Assembly (NCBI GenBank): GCA_937892225.1
Contig: CALAUH010000025.1
Location: 1-27,500, forward strand
Reading direction: 5' to 3'
Origin: an uncultured Treponema sp.
GTDB taxonomy: Bacteria; Spirochaetota; Spirochaetia; Treponematales; Treponemataceae
DNA length: 27,500 nt
In this document: piece after piece, positions 9,338-17,444 of the stretch
How positions within the stretch are numbered: the stretch's first letter is position 1
Layout: every line of letters begins with the position of its first letter
Notes under the pieces: model-generated
The model's input: only the letters and a program-made list of their open reading frames with translations
The model's database searches: none
Told to the model about the DNA's origin: nothing
Position numbers and translations under genes: made by a program

Positions 9338-9390
9338 TATATACCGAAAAAATAAATTATTTTCTTGAAAACTTGGATTTTCGGTATATA
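9338..9390. repeat. Perfect 13-bp inverted repeat framing the cheA promoter
   Basis: TATATACCGAAAA (9338-9350) and its exact reverse complement TTTTCGGTATATA (9378-9390) are separated by 27 bases. The right arm overlaps the cheA -10 box and the left arm lies upstream of the -35. Two identical half-sites 40 bases apart, about four helical turns, would suit a cooperative regulator. The rest of the 9179-9399 gap is AT-rich with no convincing gene. Confidence 0.75.
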
Positions 9391-9392
9391 AT
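9365..9392 (+). promoter_or_regulatory. Promoter of the cheA operon, apparently giving a leaderless mRNA
   Basis: TTGAAA (9365-9370), a 16-base spacer and TATAAT (9387-9392) are followed only 8 bases later by the ATG at 9400. The predicted start is at or next to the start codon, and no Shine-Dalgarno is present. Confidence 0.65.
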
Positions 9393-9399
9393 ATATTAT

Positions 9400-11862
9400 A
9401 TGAGTGATTATCTTGACCCTAATAATGAAGAACTTCTAAAGGATTTCTTTGCAGAGGCTGAACAACAGGTTGAACAGCTGGAAAGTAATATTCTTGTAAT
9501 AGAAAATGATCCGACAAATCATGAAGCTATAGATGAAATCTTCCGTGCAGCACATACTCTTAAAGGTGGTTCTGCTACTGTAGAAATGAATGAACTTTCT
9601 CATTTTACTCATTCAGTAGAAGATGTTCTTGATGAAATACGATCTGACAGAGTTACTGTAGATGAAAGTGTTGTAGATCTTTTATTAACTTCGATTGATG
9701 TTATTAAAGCAATGCTTGAAGCTCGTAAAGACGGAAATCAATATACAGAAAACATAGATAATATTTTAGAAAAACTTCACTCATATATTCCTGCAAAAGA
9801 TGCAAAACCTGCTAAAAAGGTTCAGATGCCAAAACCAGCTGCTCCTGTTTATACAGCTCCAGCTGCACCTGTACAGCAGGCTCCTGCAGCACCAAAATCT
9901 TCATCATCTTCGGGACTTGCTTATCCATTTATGTCAGAAGATGATTTTGTTGAATTAAAAACTGCCTGTGAAGGAAATCAGAAACTTTGGTGTATTGGTG
10001 TTAAATTTGATGAATCAAATCCTATGAATACTGTAGGCGGCATTCAGGTATTTGCAGCATTAATATCTGTAGGTAATGTTTTAAAAACTGTCCCTGATTT
10101 TGATGCTCTATACGAAGATCAGTTTTACGAAAATGTATTCTATTATATTTCTACTTCAAGTGATTATGAAGGTGCTCAGATTGAAGATGCTGCTTTCTTA
10201 AGTGATGTAACTTTAATTACAGATGCACATCTTCTTACAGAAGATAATTATAATCTTTGTCCTGGACCGGAAGAAAGAGCTCAGGCTGCTACTGCTGCTC
10301 CAGTTTATGAAGAAGCTCCTGTTGTAAAAGAACAGTCAAATGCAGTAGAAATGCCTGCTGTAGAAATTTCTGAACCGGTTGTACAAACTGCTGCTCCTGT
10401 AACTGAAGAACAGGCTGTTCAGAAAGAAATTCAGGAAACAAATCATCCGGAAAAGAAAGAAACTAATCGTTCTCAGCAGGGTTCTATTCTTAGAGTTGAT
10501 TCAAGACGTATTGATAATCTTTTGAATCTTGTTTCTGAAGCAGTAATTATTAAGGCTTCTTTCAACCAGCTTGCTGTTCAGACTTCTAATCAGTTAATGG
10601 AATTCCAGGCAATTGAATCACAGTTAAAAGAAAAAATACATTCAATTGTTGATAAGATTCCAGAATATGTTCAGCAGGTAAAAGACGGTCAGAACTATGC
10701 AGAAGTAAAAAAATCATTCCAGAATGAATATGGAACTTTAGGCAATATTTTTGATACTTATGAACAGGAATTAAAAACTAATACAAACCGTTTACGTTCA
10801 TATACACAGAATCTTGGTACAATTTCTGGAGAACTCCAGGAAGGCGTTATGAAAATCCGAATGGTTCCTATTAATCAGATTTTCAGTCGTTTCCCACGTG
10901 TTGTTCGAGATTTACAGAGGGATTTAAATAAAAAGATTAATCTGGTAATTGAAGGTGAAGATACAGAATTGGATAAATCTGTTGTAGAAGATTTGCTCGA
11001 TCCAATTATGCACTGTGTAAGAAATTCTGTTGACCATGGAATTGAAACACCTGAAAAACGTATAGAAGCTGGTAAACCTGAAGTTGGAACTGTACTTTTA
11101 AAGGCATCTAACGAAGGTAATATGATTGTTATCGAAATTAAAGATGACGGTGCCGGTATTGATGTAGAAAAAGTAAAAAATAAGGCTATTCAAAAAGGTC
11201 TTATTCATCCTGATAAGAAAATTACAGATCAGGAAGCATATCAGTTGATTATGCAGCCTGGATTCTCAACTGCAGATAAAATATCTAACATTTCTGGACG
11301 AGGTGTTGGACTTGATGTTGTAAAAACAATGATTACTAACTTAAAAGGTAGTATTTCGGTTGTTTCAGAAAAGGGAAAAGGAACTTCGTTTATTATCAAA
11401 CTTCCTCTTACTCTTGCAATTATTCAAGGTCTTCTTGTTCAGGTTGGTGATGAAATCTATTCTATTCCTGTTGCTAACGTTATTGAAAGCCAGTGTATTC
11501 AGATGGATGAAATCAGTCATATTGATAACTATGAAATTATGAATGTTCGTAATGAAGTTATTAGTGTATTGCGACTTTCACGATTGTTTAATATTCCAAA
11601 TGTAAAAACATCTGATGAATGTTATATTGTTATTGTCGGTACTGCAGAAAAGAAGATTGGTGTTATGGTTGATTCTCTTATTGGAGAAGAAGACGTCGTA
11701 ATCAAGCCATTGCGCGATAAATTTACAAATTCACCAGGTATTGCCGGTGCTTCAATTTTAGGTGATGGTTCTGTATCTTTAATTATTGATGTAAGCCAGT
11801 TATTAGATTTGGGCGTGCAGCAGGAAATTCTTGCTCAGGCACAGGCTCGTTTGGACGAATAG
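9400..11862 (+). CDS. cheA: Chemotaxis histidine kinase CheA
   Basis: 820 residues from the ATG at 9400. An upstream in-frame TTG at 9373 would put the promoter inside the gene, so it is not used. The P1 phosphotransfer domain carries AHTLKGG with phospho-acceptor His52. A Pro/Ala linker (~135-170) is followed by an acidic P2-like domain (~175-285) and a second linker. P3 dimerisation (~362-480) is long, about twice the usual size. P4 ATPase has the N box (HCVRNSVDHGIE, ~538-549), G1 DDGAGID (~582-588), the F-box region around GFSTADK and G2 GRGVGLD. P5 is a C-terminal CheW-like domain (~675-820). It autophosphorylates in the receptor array and passes phosphate to CheY. It heads a tight operon (9 bases to the next gene). 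The enlarged P3 agrees with what has been reported for Treponema arrays. Confidence 0.97.
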   Translation: MSDYLDPNNEELLKDFFAEAEQQVEQLESNILVIENDPTNHEAIDEIFRAAHTLKGGSATVEMNELSHFTHSVEDVLDEIRSDRVTVDESVVDLLLTSIDVIKAMLEARKDGNQYTENIDNILEKLHSYIPAKDAKPAKKVQMPKPAAPVYTAPAAPVQQAPAAPKSSSSSGLAYPFMSEDDFVELKTACEGNQKLWCIGVKFDESNPMNTVGGIQVFAALISVGNVLKTVPDFDALYEDQFYENVFYYISTSSDYEGAQIEDAAFLSDVTLITDAHLLTEDNYNLCPGPEERAQAATAAPVYEEAPVVKEQSNAVEMPAVEISEPVVQTAAPVTEEQAVQKEIQETNHPEKKETNRSQQGSILRVDSRRIDNLLNLVSEAVIIKASFNQLAVQTSNQLMEFQAIESQLKEKIHSIVDKIPEYVQQVKDGQNYAEVKKSFQNEYGTLGNIFDTYEQELKTNTNRLRSYTQNLGTISGELQEGVMKIRMVPINQIFSRFPRVVRDLQRDLNKKINLVIEGEDTELDKSVVEDLLDPIMHCVRNSVDHGIETPEKRIEAGKPEVGTVLLKASNEGNMIVIEIKDDGAGIDVEKVKNKAIQKGLIHPDKKITDQEAYQLIMQPGFSTADKISNISGRGVGLDVVKTMITNLKGSISVVSEKGKGTSFIIKLPLTLAIIQGLLVQVGDEIYSIPVANVIESQCIQMDEISHIDNYEIMNVRNEVISVLRLSRLFNIPNVKTSDECYIVIVGTAEKKIGVMVDSLIGEEDVVIKPLRDKFTNSPGIAGASILGDGSVSLIIDVSQLLDLGVQQEILAQAQARLDE

Positions 11863-11871
11863 AGGTAGAGT

Positions 11872-13326
11872 ATGGAACAGATGCAGATAACAAACATTAA
11901 TGAAAAACTTGCTCAGAATATCGCAATGCAGGATGCTCAGAATCTATTGGCTCAAACTCAGGAAAAGAAAGAAAATACATCATTTATAGATTTTAAAATG
12001 GTAACATTTGCTTTAGCCGGAAAAGATTATGCAATTGATATTATGCATGTAAAGGAAATTGCAAAAGCCGGACGTTTTACTTATGTTCCAAATACTGAGC
12101 CTTTTGTACTTGGTGTTTACAATCTTCGTGGTGAAATTATTCCAATTTTAGATTTACGTATTTTCTTTAATATTCAGGTTGATGACTCAGTAAAGAGAAT
12201 GCAGAATCTTCTTATTTTGAATATTGAAGATCAGATTTTCGGTCTTGTTGTAGATAAGATTGATAAAGTAATTGGTGTACAGAAAAGTACAATTCAGCCG
12301 CCACATCCTTTGTTTGGTGATATTAATATTAAATATATTAGTGGTGTTGTAGAAAGTAACAATAGACTTTATGTACTTCTTGATGTAATGAGAATTTTCT
12401 CTATTAAGGATTCAGAAAAAGCTAATGAAGATCCATATAAAACTATTAAAGCTAATATGGCTCAGAATCCTATACCAACTGCTACTCAGACAATTGCTAC
12501 ACAGGCAGTAAATGCAGCTGTTGAACAAAAACTGGAAGAAATTGAAGAAGTAGTTCCGGTAGAAGAAATTTTAACTAACAACAATGAAAAAGAATCTATT
12601 GATATTAAATTTATAAAAGAAACTTTAAGTCAGTATAAGAAATTTTATGTTTCTGATGTAAACAGTCGTTGGGTTCATTCACGTTATGAATCTTGGACAA
12701 AAGAAAGAAATACATCACAGATACAGTCTGAATCAGAAGCTGATTTGTTCTTAAAAGATTTCTGGTCTCCATATACAGGGCAGTGGTGGAGTAAAGATTA
12801 TGCTGATGAAATAAAAAAGATACTGCCTGAAAATAATGCAAAACAGATTGTTGTTTGGAATCCAGGTTGTGGTAAAGGAATTGAAACATACAGTCTTGCA
12901 TGTATCTTAAAAGAAAAATATCCTGGAGCAATAATTAGAATTTATGCTCAAGATATAGATTTATTAAATGTTTCAAATGCTTCTTTAATGGTAGTTCCTT
13001 CGGAATTAGCAAATCAGTGGTATGGACCATATATAACTCAAAAGGCTAATAACGAATATACTTTCAGTAAAGAAATAAAAGATTGTATAATGTTTGAATA
13101 TCATGATTGTAAAAATACTAATGTACTTCCTTCTGCTGATATTATTTTTGCAAGAGATATTCTATCTGTTTGTGATGAAGAATCACAAAATACAATGATT
13201 AACGATTTCCAGGAAAAACTAAAAGGAAATGGTATTATTGTTATTGGAGAAAATGAAGAATTAAATTCATTGTATGGGTTTAATGAAAAATGTAACGGTG
13301 CCGTTGTGGCATATATCAAAAATTAA
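11872..13326 (+). CDS. cheW: CheW coupling protein with C-terminal CheR-like domain
   Basis: 484 residues. The CheW SH3-like domain occupies ~40-185 (FALAGKDYAIDIMHVKEI, GVYNLRGEIIPILDLR). An acidic linker (~190-245) leads to a CheR methyltransferase-like domain (~250-484). SAM-site motifs are partly kept: GCGKGIETYSLA (332-343) against canonical GCSTGEEPYSLA, and AQDID (359-363). The usual CRN near the C-terminal motif has become ARD (427-429), and the N-terminal helical part is shortened with no recognisable FFRD motif. CheW links CheA to receptors. The CheR-like part may be structural rather than catalytic, as proposed for the T. denticola homologue. GAGG precedes the ATG. It sits between cheA and cheX as in other treponemes. 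Confidence 0.93.
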   Translation: MEQMQITNINEKLAQNIAMQDAQNLLAQTQEKKENTSFIDFKMVTFALAGKDYAIDIMHVKEIAKAGRFTYVPNTEPFVLGVYNLRGEIIPILDLRIFFNIQVDDSVKRMQNLLILNIEDQIFGLVVDKIDKVIGVQKSTIQPPHPLFGDINIKYISGVVESNNRLYVLLDVMRIFSIKDSEKANEDPYKTIKANMAQNPIPTATQTIATQAVNAAVEQKLEEIEEVVPVEEILTNNNEKESIDIKFIKETLSQYKKFYVSDVNSRWVHSRYESWTKERNTSQIQSESEADLFLKDFWSPYTGQWWSKDYADEIKKILPENNAKQIVVWNPGCGKGIETYSLACILKEKYPGAIIRIYAQDIDLLNVSNASLMVVPSELANQWYGPYITQKANNEYTFSKEIKDCIMFEYHDCKNTNVLPSADIIFARDILSVCDEESQNTMINDFQEKLKGNGIIVIGENEELNSLYGFNEKCNGAVVAYIKN

Positions 13327-13338
13327 AAGGGGAATAAC

Positions 13339-13821
13339 ATGCGAGTAGAATACATTAACCCGTTTGTTGAAACTTCGTTCCGTGTCTTACAGGAAGTTCT
13401 TGGTGGTGCGGATGTTAAACGCGGAGATTTATACTTAAAGTCGACTGCAATGCCTGTAATGGGAGTTGCTGCTTTAGTTGGTCTTGCAGGTGATGTTGAA
13501 GGTCGTGTATTGTTTGATATGACAATGGAAACTGCCTTGAATGTTGCATCTGCTATGAATGGCGAAACATTGGAATCTTTTGATGATTTAGCAAAAGCAA
13601 CTATTAGTGAACTTGCTAATTTAATTACAGCACAGGCTGTAACTAAACTTCATGAATTAGGTTTCAAGTTCGATCTTACACCTCCAACTTTATTTGTTGG
13701 ACAGAAGATGGAAATCGCAGCTTTAGGCGGTGCTACAGAAAATGTTGAAGCATTAATTGTTCCACTTATTTCTGATTGTGGTAAAATTGAAGTTAACGTA
13801 GCTATAAGAGAACGTACATAA
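13339..13821 (+). CDS. cheX: CheY-phosphate phosphatase CheX
   Basis: 160 residues, the normal size. It has the CheX signature with the catalytic ExxN pair, Glu91 and Asn94 in ISELANLIT, on a long helix, preceded by the EGRVLFDM strand region. CheX dephosphorylates CheY-P to end the motor signal; in spirochaetes it takes the place of CheZ. A strong AGGGG site lies before the ATG, and it is 12 bases after the CheW-CheR stop and 12 before cheY, so translation is probably operon-linked. Nothing is unusual in the sequence. Confidence 0.93.
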   Translation: MRVEYINPFVETSFRVLQEVLGGADVKRGDLYLKSTAMPVMGVAALVGLAGDVEGRVLFDMTMETALNVASAMNGETLESFDDLAKATISELANLITAQAVTKLHELGFKFDLTPPTLFVGQKMEIAALGGATENVEALIVPLISDCGKIEVNVAIRERT

Positions 13822-13833
13822 TAGGAGTTAAAA

Positions 13834-14271
13834 ATGAAAACTTTACAGGATTTTCCTTCAATTAACGAAAGACCTCCAGAGGGACTCAAAGGCGATGGAA
13901 CTGCATTTAAAGTTCTTGTAGTTGATGATTCTATGTTTGTTGCAAAACAGCTTGGTCAGATTCTTGCAAGTGAAGGATATGAAGTAGTTTCAACTGCAGT
14001 TGATGGTGCAGAAGGTGTTGAAAAATACAAAGAATTGTGTCCTCATGTAGATCTTGTAACTATGGATATTACAATGCCTAAGATGGATGGTCTTACAGCT
14101 CTTGAACAGATTATGGCTTTTGATAAAAATGCAAAAGTTGTAATGGTTAGTGCTCTTGGAAAAGAAGAACTTGTTAAAAAGTCTTTAATGTTGGGAGCAA
14201 AGAGTTATATTGTAAAACCTCTTGACCGCCAGAAGGTACTTGAAAGAATTTCAAAAGTATTAGGTAACTAA
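13834..14271 (+). CDS. cheY: Chemotaxis response regulator CheY
   Basis: 145 residues. A single receiver domain follows an N-terminal extension of about 24 residues (MKTLQDFPSINERPPEG). Conserved positions are present: acidic pair Asp31-Asp32, phospho-acceptor Asp78 (TMDITMP), switch Ser106 and Lys128 in IVKP. It receives phosphate from CheA, binds the flagellar switch and is reset by CheX. AGGAG lies before the ATG. It is the last gene of the cheA-cheW-cheX-cheY operon and is followed by a strong terminator. Confidence 0.95.
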   Translation: MKTLQDFPSINERPPEGLKGDGTAFKVLVVDDSMFVAKQLGQILASEGYEVVSTAVDGAEGVEKYKELCPHVDLVTMDITMPKMDGLTALEQIMAFDKNAKVVMVSALGKEELVKKSLMLGAKSYIVKPLDRQKVLERISKVLGN

Positions 14272-14303
14272 TTTACTTAATTACTTATTTTTATTTTTAG
14301 ATA

Positions 14304-14351
14304 CGCATTATAAAAAAGAATTCTATGTTCTTTTTATAATGCGTTTTTTTT
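14304..14351 (+). terminator. Intrinsic terminator of the cheAWXY operon
   Basis: CGCATTATAAAAAAGAA (14304-14320) pairs with TTCTTTTTATAATGCG (14328-14343), with one bulged A and a 7-base loop, and is followed by eight Ts. No T-run is present on the other side, so it serves the plus strand only. Confidence 0.88.
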
Positions 14352-14360
14352 AACTCATAT

Positions 14361-15092
14361 TTATTCACCAGCTAATATTAATTGATATCCTTCTTTCTTA
14401 CCAATTATCTGGATATTAAAATCTGATAAATCAGAAAGTTTTTTTCTTAATTTTGAAATTTCAACTTTAAGTGAATTACAATTAATATAGATATTATTTT
14501 TTTCCAATTCTTTTTCAATTTCTGAAAGTTTAATTTGAGTATTTTTAGTTTCATACAAGATTTTTAAAATTAAATAATAAGTTCTGTTTAGTTTTAATTT
14601 ATCATTTATATTTTGAATAATATTATCATCATCTGTTGTATTATCTAAAAGCATTTTTGCATATTCATGGGTGGTCAAATCCTTAGGCTGTGGATTTAAC
14701 TGCATAAAAGGTTTTAAATCCTGTGATTCTACTATCTGTTCAAGTTCTTTAAAAATCTGAGTAAATTTATCTGGATTATTTCTTTCTTCGGGGTAAATAA
14801 AATTAATCATATATTTCCAGTGAAACGATTTGCTGTTTCCGATGATACATGGATCATTATAGAAAATTAAGGGAATTGGATTTCTGATTTTTTTTAAGGT
14901 GTCATAAACATTAAAAATATCGTGATTATAAAGTGTATAATCAGCAATAATTAAATCTGGTTTAAAAGTTCCAGTTTTTAATATTTGAGAAAGAATTTTA
15001 ATATCACTATAAATATAACACGAGTGATTTTTTAAACGATTTGAAATAAGATTACAGACATTTGTCTGTCTTGTTATAAAAAATATTATCAT
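14361..15092 (-). CDS. OmpR-like regulator with degenerate receiver domain
   Basis: 243 residues. The N-terminal ~110 look like a receiver fold: strand 'MIIFFITR', then 'PDLIIADYTL' with Asp51 at the phosphorylation position. The acidic pair near the N-terminus is missing and no lysine is evident at the usual later position, so it is probably not a normal phospho-receiver. Residues ~165-240 fit an OmpR/PhoB winged helix: 'LKLNRTYYLILKILYE', 'VEISKLRKKL', then 'IIGKKEGYQLIL' at the wing. It likely binds DNA. No partner kinase lies beside it. It is convergent with the cheY operon and divergent from malQ, so either could be a target; that is inference. The start is the most upstream ATG; no Shine-Dalgarno is clear. 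Confidence 0.7.
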   Translation of the reverse strand: MIIFFITRQTNVCNLISNRLKNHSCYIYSDIKILSQILKTGTFKPDLIIADYTLYNHDIFNVYDTLKKIRNPIPLIFYNDPCIIGNSKSFHWKYMINFIYPEERNNPDKFTQIFKELEQIVESQDLKPFMQLNPQPKDLTTHEYAKMLLDNTTDDDNIIQNINDKLKLNRTYYLILKILYETKNTQIKLSEIEKELEKNNIYINCNSLKVEISKLRKKLSDLSDFNIQIIGKKEGYQLILAGE

Positions 15093-15150
15093 TTTTAACT
15101 ACTTTTTTATTAAACAATTTTTTATTAGATGGAAAAATATCATTTGCTGT

Positions 15151-15164
15151 GATACTATTTTAGT
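15151..15164 (+). promoter_or_regulatory. Extended -10 promoter of malQ, apparently leaderless
   Basis: TGATACTAT (15150-15158) is an extended -10 whose end lies 7 bases before the ATG at 15165. No Shine-Dalgarno and no good -35 box are present. Confidence 0.55.
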
Positions 15165-16742
15165 ATGAAGTTTACTAGAAAAAGCGGAATTTTGCTACAT
15201 CCAAGTTCATTATGTGGCTCAGACGGAATTGGTACTTTAGGCGAATGTGCCTATAAATTCATAGACTGGCTTGAACAGGGGGGACAGTCTCTCTGGCAGG
15301 TTTTACCTCTTGGCCCTACAGGTTACGGTGATTCTCCATATGCATCATTTTCAACTTTTGCAGGAAATCCTTTGTTAATAGATTTAGACCTTCTTGTAAA
15401 AAATGGATGGGCTTTACAGAATGATATAAATCCTCCTGAGTATATAAAAAAAGAAGGCAATGTGGATTTTGGATCAGTTGTCTGGTGGAAAATGCCTGTA
15501 CTTAAAAAATGCGCTTTATTTTATATAAATAATTTTACAGATAAAGAGGATTTTAATTCCTGGTGTAAAAAAAATGCTTCATGGCTTAATAATTATGCAA
15601 CCTTTATGAGTATTAAAGAAGTTTATGATAAAAAAGCCGGTGAAGAAAAAGCTCCAAGTTCAATGTGGAATATATACTGGCCAAAAGAACTTGCAGGTTA
15701 TCAGATAGATGCTGTTAAAAAATGGCAGAAAGAACATAAAGAAGAAATTTTGATTTTTAAAGTAATACAGTATTTCTTTTATTCTCAATGGTCTTGTATT
15801 AAAGATTATGCAAATAAAAAAGGAATCAGTTTAATTGGTGACATTCCGATTTTTGTTGCTCCAGACAGTGCAGACGTATGGTCAAATCAATCTTTGTTTC
15901 AGCTGGATAAAAACGGAAGACCTAAAAATGTTGCGGGGGTTCCTCCAGATTATTTTAGTGCAGACGGTCAGTTATGGGGAAATCCTTTATATGACTGGAA
16001 AGTAATGAAAGATGATAATTATAAATGGTGGATAAACAGAATAAAACATACTTTATCTTGCGTTGATATTATCAGAATTGATCATTTTAGAGGATTTGAA
16101 TCTTACTGGTCTGTACCATCTGGCGAAAAGACAGCAATCAATGGTAAATGGGTAAAAGGTCCTGGTATAGAATTTTTTAATCAGGTAAAAAAACAGCTTG
16201 GAGATATTTCGCTTATTGCAGAAGATTTGGGTGTAATAACAGAGCAGGTTCGTAAACTTCGTGATGATTGTAATTTCCCCGGCATGAAAGTTTTACAGTT
16301 TGCCTTTAGTGCAGATGAAATTCAAAATAACGGAATGACAAATTATTTTCTTCCTCATATGTATGATACAAACGAATGTGTTGTTTATACAGGAACTCAT
16401 GATAATGATACACTTCAAGGCTGGCTTTTAAATTGTGATGACAGACAGATTGTTTATGTTGCATCATATTTTTATGGAAGAAAAGTTGATATTAATGAAG
16501 CAAGAAATCTTGTTGAAAATGGAAGTCTTAGAAAAGAAATGATTCGTAAAACTTTTGAATCAACTGCATGTTTTGCGATTATTCCTATGCAGGATATAAC
16601 TGGAATAGATAATAACGGCAGAATGAATATGCCTTCTACAACAGGAAAAAACTGGACATGGCGAATGAATCTGAATGATTTAAAATATGAAGATTCTGTA
16701 TGGCTTAAAGAGTTATCTGAAATTTACGGAAGAAACTTATAA
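15165..16742 (+). CDS. malQ: 4-alpha-glucanotransferase (amylomaltase)
   Basis: 525 residues, the usual length for a GH77 enzyme. The N-terminal SGILLHPSSL and LPLGPTGYGDSPYASFS motifs are typical. By homology the catalytic residues are the nucleophile Asp306 (RIDHFRGF), the acid/base Glu353 (LIAEDLGV) and Asp413 (THDNDT). The '250s loop' region 'VAGVPPDYFSADGQLWGNP' is complete. It transfers alpha-1,4-glucan chains and releases glucose in maltodextrin or glycogen use, in the cytoplasm. It lies next to a LacI-sensor kinase that may sense a related sugar. Its stop is 2 bases from the convergent regulator gene, with no terminator between them. Confidence 0.96.
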   Translation: MKFTRKSGILLHPSSLCGSDGIGTLGECAYKFIDWLEQGGQSLWQVLPLGPTGYGDSPYASFSTFAGNPLLIDLDLLVKNGWALQNDINPPEYIKKEGNVDFGSVVWWKMPVLKKCALFYINNFTDKEDFNSWCKKNASWLNNYATFMSIKEVYDKKAGEEKAPSSMWNIYWPKELAGYQIDAVKKWQKEHKEEILIFKVIQYFFYSQWSCIKDYANKKGISLIGDIPIFVAPDSADVWSNQSLFQLDKNGRPKNVAGVPPDYFSADGQLWGNPLYDWKVMKDDNYKWWINRIKHTLSCVDIIRIDHFRGFESYWSVPSGEKTAINGKWVKGPGIEFFNQVKKQLGDISLIAEDLGVITEQVRKLRDDCNFPGMKVLQFAFSADEIQNNGMTNYFLPHMYDTNECVVYTGTHDNDTLQGWLLNCDDRQIVYVASYFYGRKVDINEARNLVENGSLRKEMIRKTFESTACFAIIPMQDITGIDNNGRMNMPSTTGKNWTWRMNLNDLKYEDSVWLKELSEIYGRNL

Positions 16743-16744
16743 GA

Positions 16745-17398
16745 TTAAACAGCTTTATTTGTCCATTCAATTGCCATTTGTCTTAATTCGGCAGATGATG
16801 CACAGTGAAGTTTTGTCTTAATGTTTTCTTTATGGGTATCTATTGTTTTGATGCTCAAATTTAATTTAGATGCAATTTCAACAGTTCCTAATCCTTTTCC
16901 GATTAATGTAAAAATCTGAAGCTGACGGTCAGAAAGAGTTGCAATTGTATCAAAAGAATCTGCATGTTCAGAAAGGTTTCCTTTTGAAAGTTCTACAAGT
17001 CTTTGTTTTTCGCTCTGACTTAAATAGATTTCTCCATTCATTACTGTATTGATTGCATTTATAACTTGAGATTCTGCTTCTTCTTTCATGATGTAACCTT
17101 TGGCTCCGGCTTTTAAAGCTCGTTCTGCATAGAATCTTTCGTCATGCATAGAAAGAACAAGTACCTTTGTATTTGGTTTTAAAACCAGAATATCTTTAAT
17201 AAGTTCAAGTCCGTCTTCCTGACCAAGGTTTAAATCTACAATTGCTAAATCAGGTTTAGTGTTATTAAGCATTGTTATAGCTTCCATACGGTCTTTTGCC
17301 ATACCAATTACTTTGTAAGATTTTTGAGTCTCGATAAGTTGAGATAAACCACGACTGAAAAGAGGATGATCATCAATAATAATAACAGAATATTCCAT
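16745..17398 (-). CDS. NarL/FixJ-family response regulator
   Basis: 217 residues. The receiver (1-~120) has the acidic pair Asp9-Asp10, phospho-acceptor Asp55 (IVDLNLG), Ser83 and Lys105. A LuxR-type helix-turn-helix (~150-212) follows, with 'LSDRQLQIFTLIGKGL', 'IASKLNLSIKTIDTHKENI' and 'KTKL'. It is divergent from the HisKA_3 kinase at 17445, with start codons 46 bases apart, and NarL-type regulators normally pair with that kinase class, so they are very likely partners. A TGATATTAT extended -10 ends 8 bases before the ATG and no ribosome site is seen. It is convergent with malQ without a terminator. Confidence 0.93.
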   Translation of the reverse strand: MEYSVIIIDDHPLFSRGLSQLIETQKSYKVIGMAKDRMEAITMLNNTKPDLAIVDLNLGQEDGLELIKDILVLKPNTKVLVLSMHDERFYAERALKAGAKGYIMKEEAESQVINAINTVMNGEIYLSQSEKQRLVELSKGNLSEHADSFDTIATLSDRQLQIFTLIGKGLGTVEIASKLNLSIKTIDTHKENIKTKLHCASSAELRQMAIEWTNKAV

Positions 17399-17405
17399 AA
17401 CAAAT

Positions 17406-17438
17406 ATAATATCATAAAATCAAAAATAATAGTATAAT
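17406..17438. promoter_or_regulatory. Overlapping divergent leaderless promoters of the two-component pair
   Basis: In the 46-base gap, the minus-strand extended -10 TGATATTAT (17414-17406) serves the regulator (start codon at 17398) and the plus-strand TATAAT (17433-17438) serves the kinase (ATG at 17445). Each -10 falls 7-8 bases before its ATG. The upstream region of each promoter overlaps the other, so polymerase binding is probably mutually exclusive. Confidence 0.6.
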
Positions 17439-17444
17439 ATTTTT

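Noticed and set aside
9373..9399. Upstream TTG start for cheA
   Set aside because: It would place the TTGAAA-TATAAT promoter inside the gene and adds nine residues that do not look like CheA; ATG at 9400 gives the usual start.
12611..12931. 106-codon open frame on minus within cheW-cheR
   Set aside because: Antisense shadow of a well-supported CheR-like domain.
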